From JAFECT01 sp964432415 (lineage in GTDB: Bacteria > Pseudomonadota > Alphaproteobacteria > Caulobacterales > Caulobacteraceae): 50,414 nt of DNA. Location: positions 1 through 50,414 of the forward strand of contig CAYSNW010000024.1 of the NCBI GenBank assembly GCA_964432415.1, in the 5' to 3' direction. Of this stretch, positions 6,966 to 16,428 are shown piece after piece (position 1 is the first letter of the stretch; each line of letters opens with the position of its first letter). The notes beneath the pieces are model-generated. The model worked only from the letters and a program-made list of their open reading frames with translations. It searched no databases and was not told the DNA's origin. The position numbers were made by a program, and so were the translations under genes.

Positions 6966-9088
6966 GCCGCCGGTGGCTCGCCGATCAGGGCCAGCCATTC
7001 GTCCTCGGTCAGCACCTGCAGGCCCAGCTCCGCCGCAGTCTTCAGCTTGGAGCCGGCGCCGGGACCGGCGACCACGATGTCGGTCTTCTTCGAGACCGAA
7101 GACGAGACCTTGGCGCCCAGCTGTTCCGCCCGGGCCTTCGCCTCGTCGCGCGTCATGCGCTCCAGGGCGCCGGTGAAGACCACCGTCTTGCCGGCCACCG
7201 CCGTGTCGGTCTTGGGCTTTTCCGCGTCCAGCACGCTCAGCTGGTCCATCAGCCGCCGGACGATGTCGCGGTTGTGGTCCTCCCGGAAATAGGAGGCCGC
7301 GGCCTCGATCACGGCCTCGCCGATCTGGTCCAGCGCATCGAGTTCGGCGATGGCCGCCTCGTCGCCCGCCGCGACCGCGTCCATGGCGGCCAGGAAGGCG
7401 TCGGCCGCGCCATAGCCGCGGGCCAGGGTGATCGCCGTGCTCTCGCCGATGTGGCGGATGCCCAGGCCATAGATGAAGCGGTCGAGCCCGATGGTGCGGC
7501 GCGCCTCGATGCCGGCGACCAGGTTCTTCACCGAGGTCTCGCCGTAACCGTCGCGTTCCCGCAGCTGATCCAGCCGCGCCTCGTCGCGGGCCAGTTTGAA
7601 GATGTCCGCGGGCTCGCGGATCCAGTCCTCGTCGAAGAACGCCTGCAGCTGCTTCTCGCCCAGGCCCTCGATGTCGAAGGCGCGGCGCGAGACGAAGTGC
7701 TTCAGGTGTTCGATGCGCTGGAACGGACAGGCGAACTCGCCGGTGCAGCGGCGCACCACCGTTTCGGCCCCCGCCCCGGTCGTCTCGCGCACCACCGGCG
7801 TGTGCAACGGGCACGGGCAGTGGGTCGGAAACGCGTAGGCGACGGCGCCCTTGGGCCGCTCCTCGACCACCACGCCGACGATCTGGGGAATGACGTCGCC
7901 CGCGCGTTGCAGGATGACCGTGTCGCCGATCATCAGGTCCTTGCGCGCGATCTCGTCGGCGTTGTGCAGGGTGGCGTTCTTGACCACCACCCCGCCCACA
8001 GTCACGGGGCGCAGGCGGGCCACGGGCGTCAGTGAGCCTGTCCGTCCCACCTGGATGTCGATGCCCTCGAGCACGGTGCGCGCCTGCTGGGCCGGGAACT
8101 TGCGCGCGATGGCCCAGCGCGGCGAGCGCGATACGAAGCCCAGCCGCTGCTGCCAGTCCAGCCGGTCGGCCTTGTAGACGATGCCGTCGATGTCATAGGC
8201 GAGCTTCGGCCGCTCGGCCTCCAGCGCGCGGTAGGCGTCCAGCAACCCTTCCAGATCCTCGACCCGGCGTGAGCGGTCGTTGACCGGCAGGCCCCAGGCC
8301 TTGAACTGTTCCAACGCCTGCCACTGGGTTTCGGCGAAGGGCTCGCTCAGCTGGCCCCAGGCGTAGGCGAAGAAGCGCAGCGGCCGTTTGGCGGTGACCC
8401 CCGGATCGATCTGGCGCAGCGATCCGGAGGCGAAGTTGCGGGGGTTGGCGTAGGTGCGGGTTCCTGCCGCCTCCGCCTCTGCGTTGAAGGCCGCGAACGC
8501 CTCGAGCGGCATATAGACCTCGCCGCGCAGCTCGATCAGCTCGGGCCAGCCCTTGCCCTTCAGGCGGTGCGGAATGTCGGCGATGGTCTTCAGGTTGGCG
8601 GTGACGTCCTCGCCCGTGCGCCCGTCGCCCCGGGTGGCGCCGCGGACGAACACCCCGTCCTCGTAGCGCAGGTTGATCGACAGGCCGTCGATCTTGGGTT
8701 CGGCGGTGAACCAGACCGGCGCGTCGTCCAGCCTGAGAAAGCGCCGGATGCGGGCCACGAACTCGGCCGCCTCCTCGTCGGAGAAGGCGTTGTCCAGCGA
8801 CAGCATGGGCACGCCGTGGGCCACTGGCGCGAACTGGGTCGAGGGCGCGGCGCCCACGCGCCGGGCCGGGCTGTCCGCGCGGACCAGCTCGGGGAAGGCC
8901 TGCTCGATATCCTCGTTGCGCCGCTTTAGCCGGTCGTACTCCGCGTCCGAGATTTCCGGTTCCTCGGACTGGAAGTAGAGCGCGTCGTGGCGCGCCAGCT
9001 CGCCGGCCAGCCGCTCGAGTTCGGCCGCAGCCTGGGCTTCGGTCAGGTCGGAGACGGGGATGTCGGAAACGGATTCGGCCAGGCTCAT
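6962..9088 (-). CDS. ligA: NAD-dependent DNA ligase LigA
   Basis: A 708-residue essential ligase that seals nicks during replication and repair using NAD. Domains in order are Ia (about 20-75), the adenylation domain with the catalytic Lys132 in EPKIDG and RGDGRTGEDVT, the OB fold, a zinc finger, helix-hairpin-helix repeats (LGIRHIGESTA) and a C-terminal BRCT domain (GKTVVFTGALERMTRDEA). The zinc finger reads HCPCPLH and later CTGEFACP, so its first pair is C-x-C rather than the C-x2-C of Escherichia coli LigA. Length is slightly above the usual 670. It lies 48 bp downstream of four small exported-protein genes and overlaps the methyltransferase that follows. Confidence 0.97.
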   Translation of the reverse strand: MSLAESVSDIPVSDLTEAQAAAELERLAGELARHDALYFQSEEPEISDAEYDRLKRRNEDIEQAFPELVRADSPARRVGAAPSTQFAPVAHGVPMLSLDNAFSDEEAAEFVARIRRFLRLDDAPVWFTAEPKIDGLSINLRYEDGVFVRGATRGDGRTGEDVTANLKTIADIPHRLKGKGWPELIELRGEVYMPLEAFAAFNAEAEAAGTRTYANPRNFASGSLRQIDPGVTAKRPLRFFAYAWGQLSEPFAETQWQALEQFKAWGLPVNDRSRRVEDLEGLLDAYRALEAERPKLAYDIDGIVYKADRLDWQQRLGFVSRSPRWAIARKFPAQQARTVLEGIDIQVGRTGSLTPVARLRPVTVGGVVVKNATLHNADEIARKDLMIGDTVILQRAGDVIPQIVGVVVEERPKGAVAYAFPTHCPCPLHTPVVRETTGAGAETVVRRCTGEFACPFQRIEHLKHFVSRRAFDIEGLGEKQLQAFFDEDWIREPADIFKLARDEARLDQLRERDGYGETSVKNLVAGIEARRTIGLDRFIYGLGIRHIGESTAITLARGYGAADAFLAAMDAVAAGDEAAIAELDALDQIGEAVIEAAASYFREDHNRDIVRRLMDQLSVLDAEKPKTDTAVAGKTVVFTGALERMTRDEAKARAEQLGAKVSSSVSKKTDIVVAGPGAGSKLKTAAELGLQVLTEDEWLALIGEPPAA

Positions 9089-9136
9089 GAGCGCTGTTTA
9101 GCCGGGCCGGGGCCGTTGCGGGAGGGGCGCCGTGGG

Positions 9137-9553
9137 TCAGCCGGGCGGCGGCGGGGTCGGGGGGCCGCGTTTCGCGAACAGCGCCAGCACGCCCAGGCCG
9201 CCGAAGATCAGGACCAGAAACATGATGAGCCACATGGCGCCGGTCTCGTCCGCTTCCCTGGCGCGCCGCTGCTTATCCTCCTCCGCCATCTTGCGGTTAC
9301 GCGCCGTCTCCTCCGCCTGCTGCTTGGCCATATAGGCTGCGTCGGGATCGGCCGGGGCCGCGATCGGGACGTTGGGACCCGTGGGCGAGCTCGGCGGCGT
9401 ATGAGGCGTCGGCGCCGGGGTTTCAGCCGGCGGCGCCGCAGGCGCGGCATTCTGCGCGCCGTCACAGGCTGCCCGGGCGGGGCCGGCCGCGACGAGGGCA
9501 GCCAGCACCAAGGCCGCGAGGCGCGATGGGTTGTTCCTGAGAAAGGTCATCAT
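9137..9553 (-). CDS. small exported single-pass protein, tandem family member D
   Basis: A 138-residue protein of unknown function. A signal peptide ends at an AxA site (GPARA), leaving the only cysteine at mature position 2 (A-C-D). A Pro/Ala-rich stretch with TGPNVPIAAP follows, then a charged helix (about 75-105, many Glu, Lys, Arg). One membrane segment (AMWLIMFLVLIFGGLGVLAL) follows, with a short basic Pro-rich tail. Start chosen at the double ATG at 9548-9553; the longer open frame would overlap the upstream gene and hide the signal peptide. It is the last of four similar genes, 10 bp after member C and 48 bp before ligA. Confidence 0.72.
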   Translation of the reverse strand: MMTFLRNNPSRLAALVLAALVAAGPARAACDGAQNAAPAAPPAETPAPTPHTPPSSPTGPNVPIAAPADPDAAYMAKQQAEETARNRKMAEEDKQRRAREADETGAMWLIMFLVLIFGGLGVLALFAKRGPPTPPPPG

Positions 9554-9563
9554 GACGGGGCGC

Positions 9564-10133
9564 TCACATCGGGCTGCCGGAGCCGTCGGCGGAGATCGGT
9601 TGGCGGGCCGCCTCGGCGGCGTCATCGCGCAGCTTGCGGCGGTAGCGCCGCACGCCTCCGATCACCAGCACGCTGACCCCAAGCGTCAGGATCGCCGCGG
9701 GCCAGCTGTCCCAGACCCCGAAGTCCTCCTTGTCGGTCTTGAAGGGAATGGTGTTGGGCGCCGATGGCATCTCCGGGCGCAGTTCCGAGGGCCGGGTCTC
9801 GATCGCGACGCTGGGCTCGCCAAGGGACGGGTCGGCCGCCGGGGGCGGCGACGAATTGAGCGGCGGCGGGACGTAGGGCGGCGGAGCCTGCTCGGGGCGC
9901 TCGGACAGCGCCGGGCCCGGATCGATCTGCTCGGTTCCGTCCGCCTTGCGTTTGACCTTCCAGGTGATCAGCCCGCCGCCCGGGTTCGTTCGGGGCTCAT
10001 CCGGCTTGGCGTGGGAGCTGGGCGCCAGGTGCTCGCCGCACTGAGCGAACGCGGGGGACGCCACCAGCGCGAGCGCCAGGCCGGACACGCCCCAGACTGC
10101 AAGGCGCCGCCAGCGATGCGGTCGCTGATTCAT
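9564..10133 (-). CDS. small exported single-pass protein, tandem family member C
   Basis: A 189-residue protein of unknown function. The signal peptide ends at SPAFA, putting its single cysteine at mature position 2 (Q-C-G). A long Pro-rich region follows, with the family motif GEPSVAI near residue 110. Then come one transmembrane helix (PAAILTLGVSVLVIGG) and a basic cytoplasmic tail beginning RRYRRK. The membrane segment is nearly the same as in member B (VAILTLGLSTLLIG), which shows that the two are paralogues. Spacing is 11 bp to member B and 10 bp to member D, so they are probably one transcript. Confidence 0.75.
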   Translation of the reverse strand: MNQRPHRWRRLAVWGVSGLALALVASPAFAQCGEHLAPSSHAKPDEPRTNPGGGLITWKVKRKADGTEQIDPGPALSERPEQAPPPYVPPPLNSSPPPAADPSLGEPSVAIETRPSELRPEMPSAPNTIPFKTDKEDFGVWDSWPAAILTLGVSVLVIGGVRRYRRKLRDDAAEAARQPISADGSGSPM

Positions 10134-10144
10134 CGCGAGCGGCC

Positions 10145-10621
10145 TCAGATACTGGTGCCGCCGGCGTCGGCGGCGCGGTTGGAGTCGTCGTCGTTGTCGC
10201 CCACGCCGTCCGTCGCCTTGTCGAGCGCCTTCTGCCGCCGCCGCAGCATGCCGATCAGCAGGGTGCTCAGTCCCAGGGTCAGGATCGCCACGGTCCAGCC
10301 GCCCATCCAGGTGCCGTCATAGGGATCGGTCTTCTTGACGGTGACGGGGATGGTGGTGCGGGCCTTGATCGCGTCCGAGGACTCGGGCGGCGAGCCGGAC
10401 GGGGACACCGCCACGTTCGGCCCGCCATAGGACGGGCCTGCCGACGGGTGGCCATCGGAAGGGGTCGTGGCCCCGGTATCCCCGGGTTTTGCGTCTCCGT
10501 CCTGATGGTTCGGCGCGGTCGGGTCGCCGCACGCGGCCAGAGCGGCCGCCGGCGCGAGATTCGCCGCGGCGGCAAGGGCCAGGGCGAGCGCCACACTGGC
10601 GGGGGTTGGGATCCTCGACAT
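10145..10621 (-). CDS. small exported single-pass protein, tandem family member B
   Basis: A 158-residue protein of unknown function. An Ala-rich signal peptide ends near ALA-AC. The cysteine at mature position 2 is the only one; LAAC would also fit a lipobox, so a lipoprotein is an alternative. A Gly/Pro/Ser-rich region carries YGGPNVAVSPSG, then one membrane segment (VAILTLGLSTLLIGML) followed by RRRQK and an Asp-rich tail. The start at 10621 gives a proper signal peptide; the frame is open further upstream but overlaps member A. It lies 11 bp after member A. Confidence 0.75.
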   Translation of the reverse strand: MSRIPTPASVALALALAAAANLAPAAALAACGDPTAPNHQDGDAKPGDTGATTPSDGHPSAGPSYGGPNVAVSPSGSPPESSDAIKARTTIPVTVKKTDPYDGTWMGGWTVAILTLGLSTLLIGMLRRRQKALDKATDGVGDNDDDSNRAADAGGTSI

Positions 10622-10632
10622 GGCTGTTCCTC

Positions 10633-11043
10633 TCAATAGGGGCGCCGGTAGCGCATGACCGCCCAGCCGAGACCCAGGATGACCACCAGGATCCCACCGG
10701 ACATCATCAGGAAGCCGCCCAGGTCCTTGTTGGCCTCGTCCTCCATGTCGGGCGCTGGCGGCGGCGGCGACGGACGGACGGGCTGTTTCGGCGGCGCGGG
10801 CGGGCCAGAGGGCGCCACAGCCACGCTCGGTCCGCTGAGATTGTGCTCGACCCGGTCCGCGGGCGGCGCGGGGTCCTGCGGCGCCGGCGCGGTTGTCGTC
10901 GTCGAGGGCGGCGCGGAGGCGGGATGGTCGTCGCCGGGATCGCACCCGGCCCGGGCGGCGGGCGCCGACAGACCCAGGGTCAGGGCCAGGGCGGCCGCTG
11001 CGATGACGCTTCGGGTTACGCGTACGCCGGTCACTGGTCCCAT
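10633..11043 (-). CDS. small exported single-pass protein, tandem family member A
   Basis: A 136-residue protein of unknown function and the first of the four tandem relatives. A signal peptide ends at PAARA with Cys at mature position 2 (G-C-D), the only cysteine. A Thr/Pro-rich region carries the family motif SGPSVAVAPSG. One C-terminal membrane helix (MMSGGILVVILGLGWAVM) ends in RYRRPY, so the chain stops just after the membrane. The ATG at 11043 was preferred over the ATG at 11088 because a GGGGGG purine run lies just upstream and the signal peptide then starts correctly. An in-frame GTG a few codons later is possible. Confidence 0.7.
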   Translation of the reverse strand: MGPVTGVRVTRSVIAAAALALTLGLSAPAARAGCDPGDDHPASAPPSTTTTAPAPQDPAPPADRVEHNLSGPSVAVAPSGPPAPPKQPVRPSPPPPAPDMEDEANKDLGGFLMMSGGILVVILGLGWAVMRYRRPY

Positions 11044-11129
11044 CGGAACCCCCCGCCTGTCACAGCCGGACTCGGATAACGCCGTCATCCTCAGCCTACT
11101 CCCGAAGCCCGCCGGGGACCAGACGCGTG

Positions 11130-11158
11130 AAAAAGGCCTCCGGATCGCTCCGGAGGCC
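11130..11158 (-). terminator. intrinsic terminator after the DUF4142 gene
   Basis: A perfect 10-bp stem, GGCCTCCGGA-TCGC-TCCGGAGGCC (11135-11158), is flanked by five A on the left. Read on the minus strand it is a hairpin followed by five T, 26 bp beyond the DUF4142 stop. Its core CCGGATCGCTCCGG is also found in the terminator at 38798-38823. Confidence 0.88.
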
Positions 11159-11184
11159 TCTGGCCGGCGAACGGGCGCCAGGTC

Positions 11185-11802
11185 CTATTTCAGGGAGTCC
11201 TTCAGGTCCTTGGCCATGTCGCGGTGATGCTGGACGGCCGGCAGGGTCGAGGCGGCGAAATCCTTGATCGCCGCGTTGTCGCCGTGCTCGCTGTAGCCCT
11301 TGAACAGGTCCACCGCCTCCTTGTGGGCGTCCAGCTGCTGGGCCAGGTAGACCTTGTCGAAATCGCCCTTGGTCGCGGCCTTCAGGTTGTCGAACAGGCC
11401 CTTGCGGCGCTGGTCCATCTCCATCGGGGTCTTCACGTCCGGCGCCGCCGTCGGCAGCAGGCCCTTCAGCTTGGCGGTCGAGGCGGTATGGTCCTTGATC
11501 ATCTGCTCGGCGAAGGCCTTGACCTTGGGGTTCTTGGTCTGGGCCACGGCCAGTTTGGAGGCGGCGATCTCGAACATGTCGCTGGTGGCGGCGCTCAGCG
11601 CGAACTCACCGGTCGAATTGGCGCCGATGGTGGAGGCGCTGACCGCCCCGACCGCGGCGGAGGTCTTGTCCTGCACGCCGTTGACCGGCGCGCTCTGGCC
11701 CGGATTGAGGGTGGGCGTGGCGTCCTTGCCCTTGCTGCAGGCCGAAACTGAAGCCAGCACGCCGATCGCGGCGGCGGCGAGGTAGAGTTTGCGATGAATC
11801 AT
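11185..11802 (-). CDS. DUF4142 lipoprotein
   Basis: A 205-residue predicted lipoprotein. The signal peptide ends in a lipobox, VSAC (Cys about residue 22). Residues about 60-200 form the ferritin-like four-helix DUF4142 domain (SDMFEIAASKLAVAQ, VKAFAEQMIKDHTAS, and a late HHRDMAKDL). DUF4142 proteins are periplasmic or outer-membrane-attached and are often stress-induced; no enzyme activity is established. A candidate general-stress promoter lies 32 bp upstream (11834-11858) and a strong terminator follows, so this looks like a single-gene transcript. Confidence 0.88.
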   Translation of the reverse strand: MIHRKLYLAAAAIGVLASVSACSKGKDATPTLNPGQSAPVNGVQDKTSAAVGAVSASTIGANSTGEFALSAATSDMFEIAASKLAVAQTKNPKVKAFAEQMIKDHTASTAKLKGLLPTAAPDVKTPMEMDQRRKGLFDNLKAATKGDFDKVYLAQQLDAHKEAVDLFKGYSEHGDNAAIKDFAASTLPAVQHHRDMAKDLKDSLK

Positions 11803-11833
11803 CTGGGTTTAGCCTCCCGTTGGGTGGGGCATA

Positions 11834-11858
11834 AACCGGCGGCGGCAGGCTTCGTTCC
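11834..11858 (-). promoter_or_regulatory. EcfG/SigT-like promoter candidate for the DUF4142 gene
   Basis: On the minus strand GGAAC (11858-11854) is followed after 16 bp by GGTT (11837-11834). The alphaproteobacterial general stress response consensus is GGAAC-N16/17-CGTT, so only one base differs. The -10 end lies 31 bp from the ATG at 11802, a reasonable leader length. GGAAC by itself is common, so this is a candidate only. Confidence 0.4.
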
Positions 11859-11949
11859 CGAAGCTGTGAGACCGGTGTGATGGACCCGCTCGCGCCGTCG
11901 CGCGCCAGCCGCTAAGCTCCCGGTACTGCGCCGCCTTGGGGGGACCGGA

Positions 11950-12516
11950 ATGCACGCCCTGTTCAAATGGCTGGACCGGATCAGCGCGATCATCACGATC
12001 GGCACGCTGGCCTATACGGTGCTCCACTTTCTGGGCGTGGTCGGCGCCCCGCAGTTCGACCTTTCCAATGGACGCAGGCTGTTCCTGGCGGTGGTGCTCT
12101 ACGAGATCATCCTGGCGGTCACCGCCTCGGGCGCCTCGGCCCTGATCTTCCGCGCCACCCGCAACGTCACCGCGTCCATGATCGGCCCGGTGGTGGCCTG
12201 GTCCTTCGCCAATGTGGACGTCATGCGCACCCTCTTCGGCGAGACGGTGTGGGGGCCGGTGCGCAAGGGCTGGTGGATCTTCAGCCGTGAGCATCCCCAG
12301 AACAGCCTGGGCTTCGCCCTGACCCTGATCGGAGCGGCGATTTTCCTGCTGATCTACGCCCTGCTGTTCGTGCGCCGCGCCGCGCGCGACCGCTGGGAAG
12401 GCGGAGAGGCCTCGGCGGAACTGGAACGCATGAACATCGCCGTCGTGGTGCTGGGCTCGGTGATCACCGCCTTCCTGGCGCACCTGGGCTGGATCTGGCT
12501 GGGCGCCGTCGCCTGA
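11950..12516 (+). CDS. four-helix inner-membrane protein of unknown function
   Basis: A 188-residue protein with about four hydrophobic segments (residues about 12-35, 48-70, 120-140 and 160-183). There is a loop with WSFANVDVMRTLFGETVWGP between the second and third, and a charged RRAARDRWEGGEAS segment before the last. I recognise no family. The start is the ATG at 11950, preceded by a G-rich GGGGGGACCGGA stretch. It stands alone, diverging from the DUF4142 gene. Confidence 0.75.
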   Translation: MHALFKWLDRISAIITIGTLAYTVLHFLGVVGAPQFDLSNGRRLFLAVVLYEIILAVTASGASALIFRATRNVTASMIGPVVAWSFANVDVMRTLFGETVWGPVRKGWWIFSREHPQNSLGFALTLIGAAIFLLIYALLFVRRAARDRWEGGEASAELERMNIAVVVLGSVITAFLAHLGWIWLGAVA

Positions 12517-12621
12517 TCCGGCGAACGGTCGCCAACCCTTCCAGCGCGGCGTAGGCCGCCGCGACCTTGGCGCACTGGCCGGACGCGGAAGCCGCGCTGA
12601 AAGGGAAGCGGAAGGCCGCGA

Positions 12622-12972
12622 TCAGGCCTCGGGCGTGTCCGGGCAAGTCCCGGGCTTCAGCGACTTGTGCCTGGCCTTGGCGTCGGCGCATTTCGTGGCG
12701 TTCCAGCCCTTGGCATAGACCGCAGCCGCGGCGGGAGCCGGGGCCGCGGTGTCGGGCGCAGGCGTCACGCTGGGCGCCGGCGCGGGCGCTGGAGGAGTCG
12801 CCGGCGGCGCCACGGTCGGCCCGGCGTCTGGCGGGATCACCGGCTGGGTGTTCGGCTGCGGCGGTGGCGGCGTAGTGGACGGCGGGGTGGTCGAGGGCGG
12901 CGTCTGCGCCGCGGCGAGGCCGGCGGCCAGCACAACGCCAGCTGTTCCGGTCAGGACAAAAGCAAGCCTCAC
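12622..12972 (-). CDS. exported Pro-rich protein with C-terminal cysteine pair
   Basis: A 116-residue secreted or periplasmic protein of unknown function. A signal peptide ends near AAAQT. A low-complexity region with PPSTT repeats and long Pro/Ala runs follows. The C-terminal 35 residues contain two cysteines (TKCADAK and PGTCPD) that could form a disulfide. The segment DAGPTVAPP recalls the GPxVA motif of the four tandem proteins at 9137-11043, but there is no membrane helix here. The GTG at 12972 is preferred because it begins directly before the signal peptide; the ATG at 13020 would add 16 unlikely residues. Confidence 0.65.
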   Translation of the reverse strand: MRLAFVLTGTAGVVLAAGLAAAQTPPSTTPPSTTPPPPQPNTQPVIPPDAGPTVAPPATPPAPAPAPSVTPAPDTAAPAPAAAAVYAKGWNATKCADAKARHKSLKPGTCPDTPEA

Positions 12973-13045
12973 AGGAGCGCTCTCTTTCGGATGCGCCCGA
13001 CCCAGCCCATGGCGCTGCAACCGCAGAGCCTCCGGCCCGGTTCCC

Positions 13046-13585
13046 TCAGTCCTTAACCATTTCGGCCAGCTTCAGCACCGTGTTCCAGTTCCGCCCCGTG
13101 CCCGAGCCCTTGAGCCGCCGGTCGATCAGGCTTGAGGCCTTGGAATCCCCCTGCCCGTCCGGAAAGGTCACGTAGAGCGCGCGCTCACCGATGGCGATCT
13201 GCTCAGGGCCGGGTATTTCTGCCTGCAACGCTGCAACCACATCGCGGTCCGGCTGATGTTTCATCACCATCAGCAGCATGCGGCTGGGATTGTCCTTCGC
13301 CATCGCCACAAACGGGTTGGCGGCGATGAGGCCGTTCCATTCCTCAGGCCTGCGCACATGGAACAGGGTCTTCAGGCCCAGCCGTTCCGCCGCCTCGCGC
13401 TCCAGCAGGGCCTCGAGTTCGGCCGTCGATCGGCCGTCGGCCGCGAACACCAGGTTCCCGCTCTGCAGCAGGGTGCGAGCATCCTTCAGCCCGATCTCGC
13501 CGCAGAAGGCTTTCAGCGCCGCCATCGGCAGCTTGTTGTTGCCGCCGACGTTCACGCCGCGCAGCAGGGCGATGTTCGCGCTCAA
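13046..13585 (-). CDS. DUF1697 family protein
   Basis: A 179-residue cytoplasmic protein of the DUF1697 family. The diagnostic start is NIALLRGVNVGGNN, followed by LLQSGNLVF and NPFVAM; the C-terminal half is basic (SLIDRRLKGSGTGRNWNTV). The biochemical function of the family is not established. The start is the TTG at 13585, which overlaps the upstream stop by 4 bp (TTGA) and sits right before the conserved N-terminus. A longer frame would run over the upstream gene. Confidence 0.85.
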   Translation of the reverse strand: MSANIALLRGVNVGGNNKLPMAALKAFCGEIGLKDARTLLQSGNLVFAADGRSTAELEALLEREAAERLGLKTLFHVRRPEEWNGLIAANPFVAMAKDNPSRMLLMVMKHQPDRDVVAALQAEIPGPEQIAIGERALYVTFPDGQGDSKASSLIDRRLKGSGTGRNWNTVLKLAEMVKD

Positions 13586-13806
13586 GGCCGGGGCGCCTCG
13601 TCGCGGGGCGGGCGCTTGCCCGGCGCGATGAAGAAGGCGGCGATCAGGTACAGCACCACAGCGAACAGGATCAGTCCCACGCCATAGTAGGCCCACTTCA
13701 GGTGCCCGGACATGAAACTGCCCGGCAACTCCCCAACGCCCTGCAGCACCCAGACGACGCCCACGATCTGCAGAAAGACGGCCAATCCCCAGACCAGTTT
13801 CTTCAC
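13582..13806 (-). CDS. small two-helix membrane protein
   Basis: A 74-residue protein with two hydrophobic segments (about 4-25 and 38-61) and a basic, proline-rich tail (GKRPPRDEAPRP). No family recognised. It lies between pccB (12 bp upstream) and the DUF1697 gene, which it overlaps by 4 bp, so all three are probably one transcript. The start ATG at 13806 gives an N-terminus beginning MKK directly before the first helix. Confidence 0.7.
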   Translation of the reverse strand: MKKLVWGLAVFLQIVGVVWVLQGVGELPGSFMSGHLKWAYYGVGLILFAVVLYLIAAFFIAPGKRPPRDEAPRP

Positions 13807-13818
13807 GCGCGCGCCCTC

Positions 13819-15354
<1,536 letters not shown>

Positions 15355-15500
15355 GGGGAGCGATCCGGTGCGGTCGGGGTACCGGGTCGGCTTAAGTGCG
15401 TGAGGGCGGCGAGGCAAGCGCGCGGGCCGGTTCATGCGCCGCATTGAGGCCGGCCGCCGTTCCTGTAAGGTCGTTTCCGGGATCTGTTCGGGAGGAATCG

Positions 15501-15908
15501 GTGGTCCGCACCGTGGTGGCTGTGGTCGCGGCGATCGTCGTGACGATTGTGGGAATTTTCGCGTTCGAGGCCCTGACCGGCCTGTTCTTCGCCCCGCCCG
15601 AGGCGGCGGCGACGGGCGACAAGGAAGCGCTGCGCGCCGCCATCGCCGGCATGCCATTCATCGCCAAGCTGATGATTGTGCTCGGCTGGGCCTTGGGCGC
15701 GGCTGCCGGAGCCGTCGCGGGCGTGGTGATCGGGCGCAAGCCCTGGATCGCCTGGGTGGCCGGCGGCTTCGCGGTGGTCGGGGTCGTGCTGAATTCCATG
15801 GGCCTGCCCCAGCCCATGTGGATGCTGGTCGGGGGCGTGGTCGGTCCGCTGGTCGCCGCGGCCGTGATTCAGAGGGTCCTGCCGGTCGCCGCGCCGGCGC
15901 CGGCGTGA
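15501..15908 (+). CDS. small hydrophobic membrane protein
   Basis: A 135-residue inner-membrane protein with four hydrophobic segments (about 4-25, 50-75, 80-97 and 105-128). Several are rich in Gly and Ala. No family recognised. The GTG start at 15501 is set by a clear GGAGG at 15491-15495. It diverges from pccB. Confidence 0.75.
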   Translation: MVRTVVAVVAAIVVTIVGIFAFEALTGLFFAPPEAAATGDKEALRAAIAGMPFIAKLMIVLGWALGAAAGAVAGVVIGRKPWIAWVAGGFAVVGVVLNSMGLPQPMWMLVGGVVGPLVAAAVIQRVLPVAAPAPA

Positions 15909-15992
15909 TCGTTCCAAGTCCGACTGTCACAAGTCTGCCTTATCCCGGCGCGATGGTCCGCTCCGCCCGATAACGGACCTCCAGGAATCCCC

Positions 15993-16394
15993 ATGACCCG
16001 CCTTCTTGCCGCCGCTTTGGCGCTCGCCCTGACCGCCACGGCCGCCCCTGCCCTCGCCCAGAGCGATACGGCGCCTACCGCTGCGCCGGCCGATCCTGCC
16101 GCCGTCGCCAAGGGCGAAGCCGCCCTCCGGACTGTGATCGAGCAGCTGCGCGCCGGAAAGCCGGACTACGACGCCATGTCGGCCGAGATGAAGGCCGGGG
16201 TCGAACCCCAGGTCGGCCCGATCCAGCAGGTCATCGCCGGCCTTGGCGAGGTCAAGTCGGTCAGCTTCGCCCAGATGTCCCCCGAAGGAGCGATGGAATA
16301 CCGGGTCGAGTTCACGGGCGGCCTGACCCAGTGGATGATCCACTTCGACGCCGCCGGAAAGATCGACGGGCTCTTCTTCAAGCCGATCCAGTAA
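15993..16394 (+). CDS. small exported protein of unknown function
   Basis: A 133-residue predicted periplasmic protein. A signal peptide ends at ALAQS (residue about 23), followed by an Ala/Pro linker and a small alpha/beta domain (about 40-133). That domain contains YDAMSAEMKAG, VKSVSFAQMSPEG and a closing strand pair ending GLFFKPIQ. The fold resembles the small domain appended to some serine hydrolases (DUF3887-like), but this is a weak impression. Confidence 0.75.
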   Translation: MTRLLAAALALALTATAAPALAQSDTAPTAAPADPAAVAKGEAALRTVIEQLRAGKPDYDAMSAEMKAGVEPQVGPIQQVIAGLGEVKSVSFAQMSPEGAMEYRVEFTGGLTQWMIHFDAAGKIDGLFFKPIQ

Positions 16395-16426
16395 CGGCGA
16401 GCGGCGCCCCTTCGGGGGCCCCGCCG
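16395..16426. terminator. GC-rich hairpin between convergent genes
   Basis: CGGCG (16395-16399) pairs with CGCCG (16422-16426). Inside it GGC-G-CCC and GGG-G-GCC form an imperfect inner stem around CTTC. It fills the gap between two convergent genes. There is no clear T run on either side, so it is at best a weak bidirectional terminator. Confidence 0.4.
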
Positions 16427-16428
16427 TC

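Noticed and set aside
12464..12691. 75-codon minus-strand frame with a plausible stretch QCAKVAAAYAALEGLA
   Set aside because: Overlaps the ends of two better-supported genes and lacks a start signal or known domain; at most a gene remnant.
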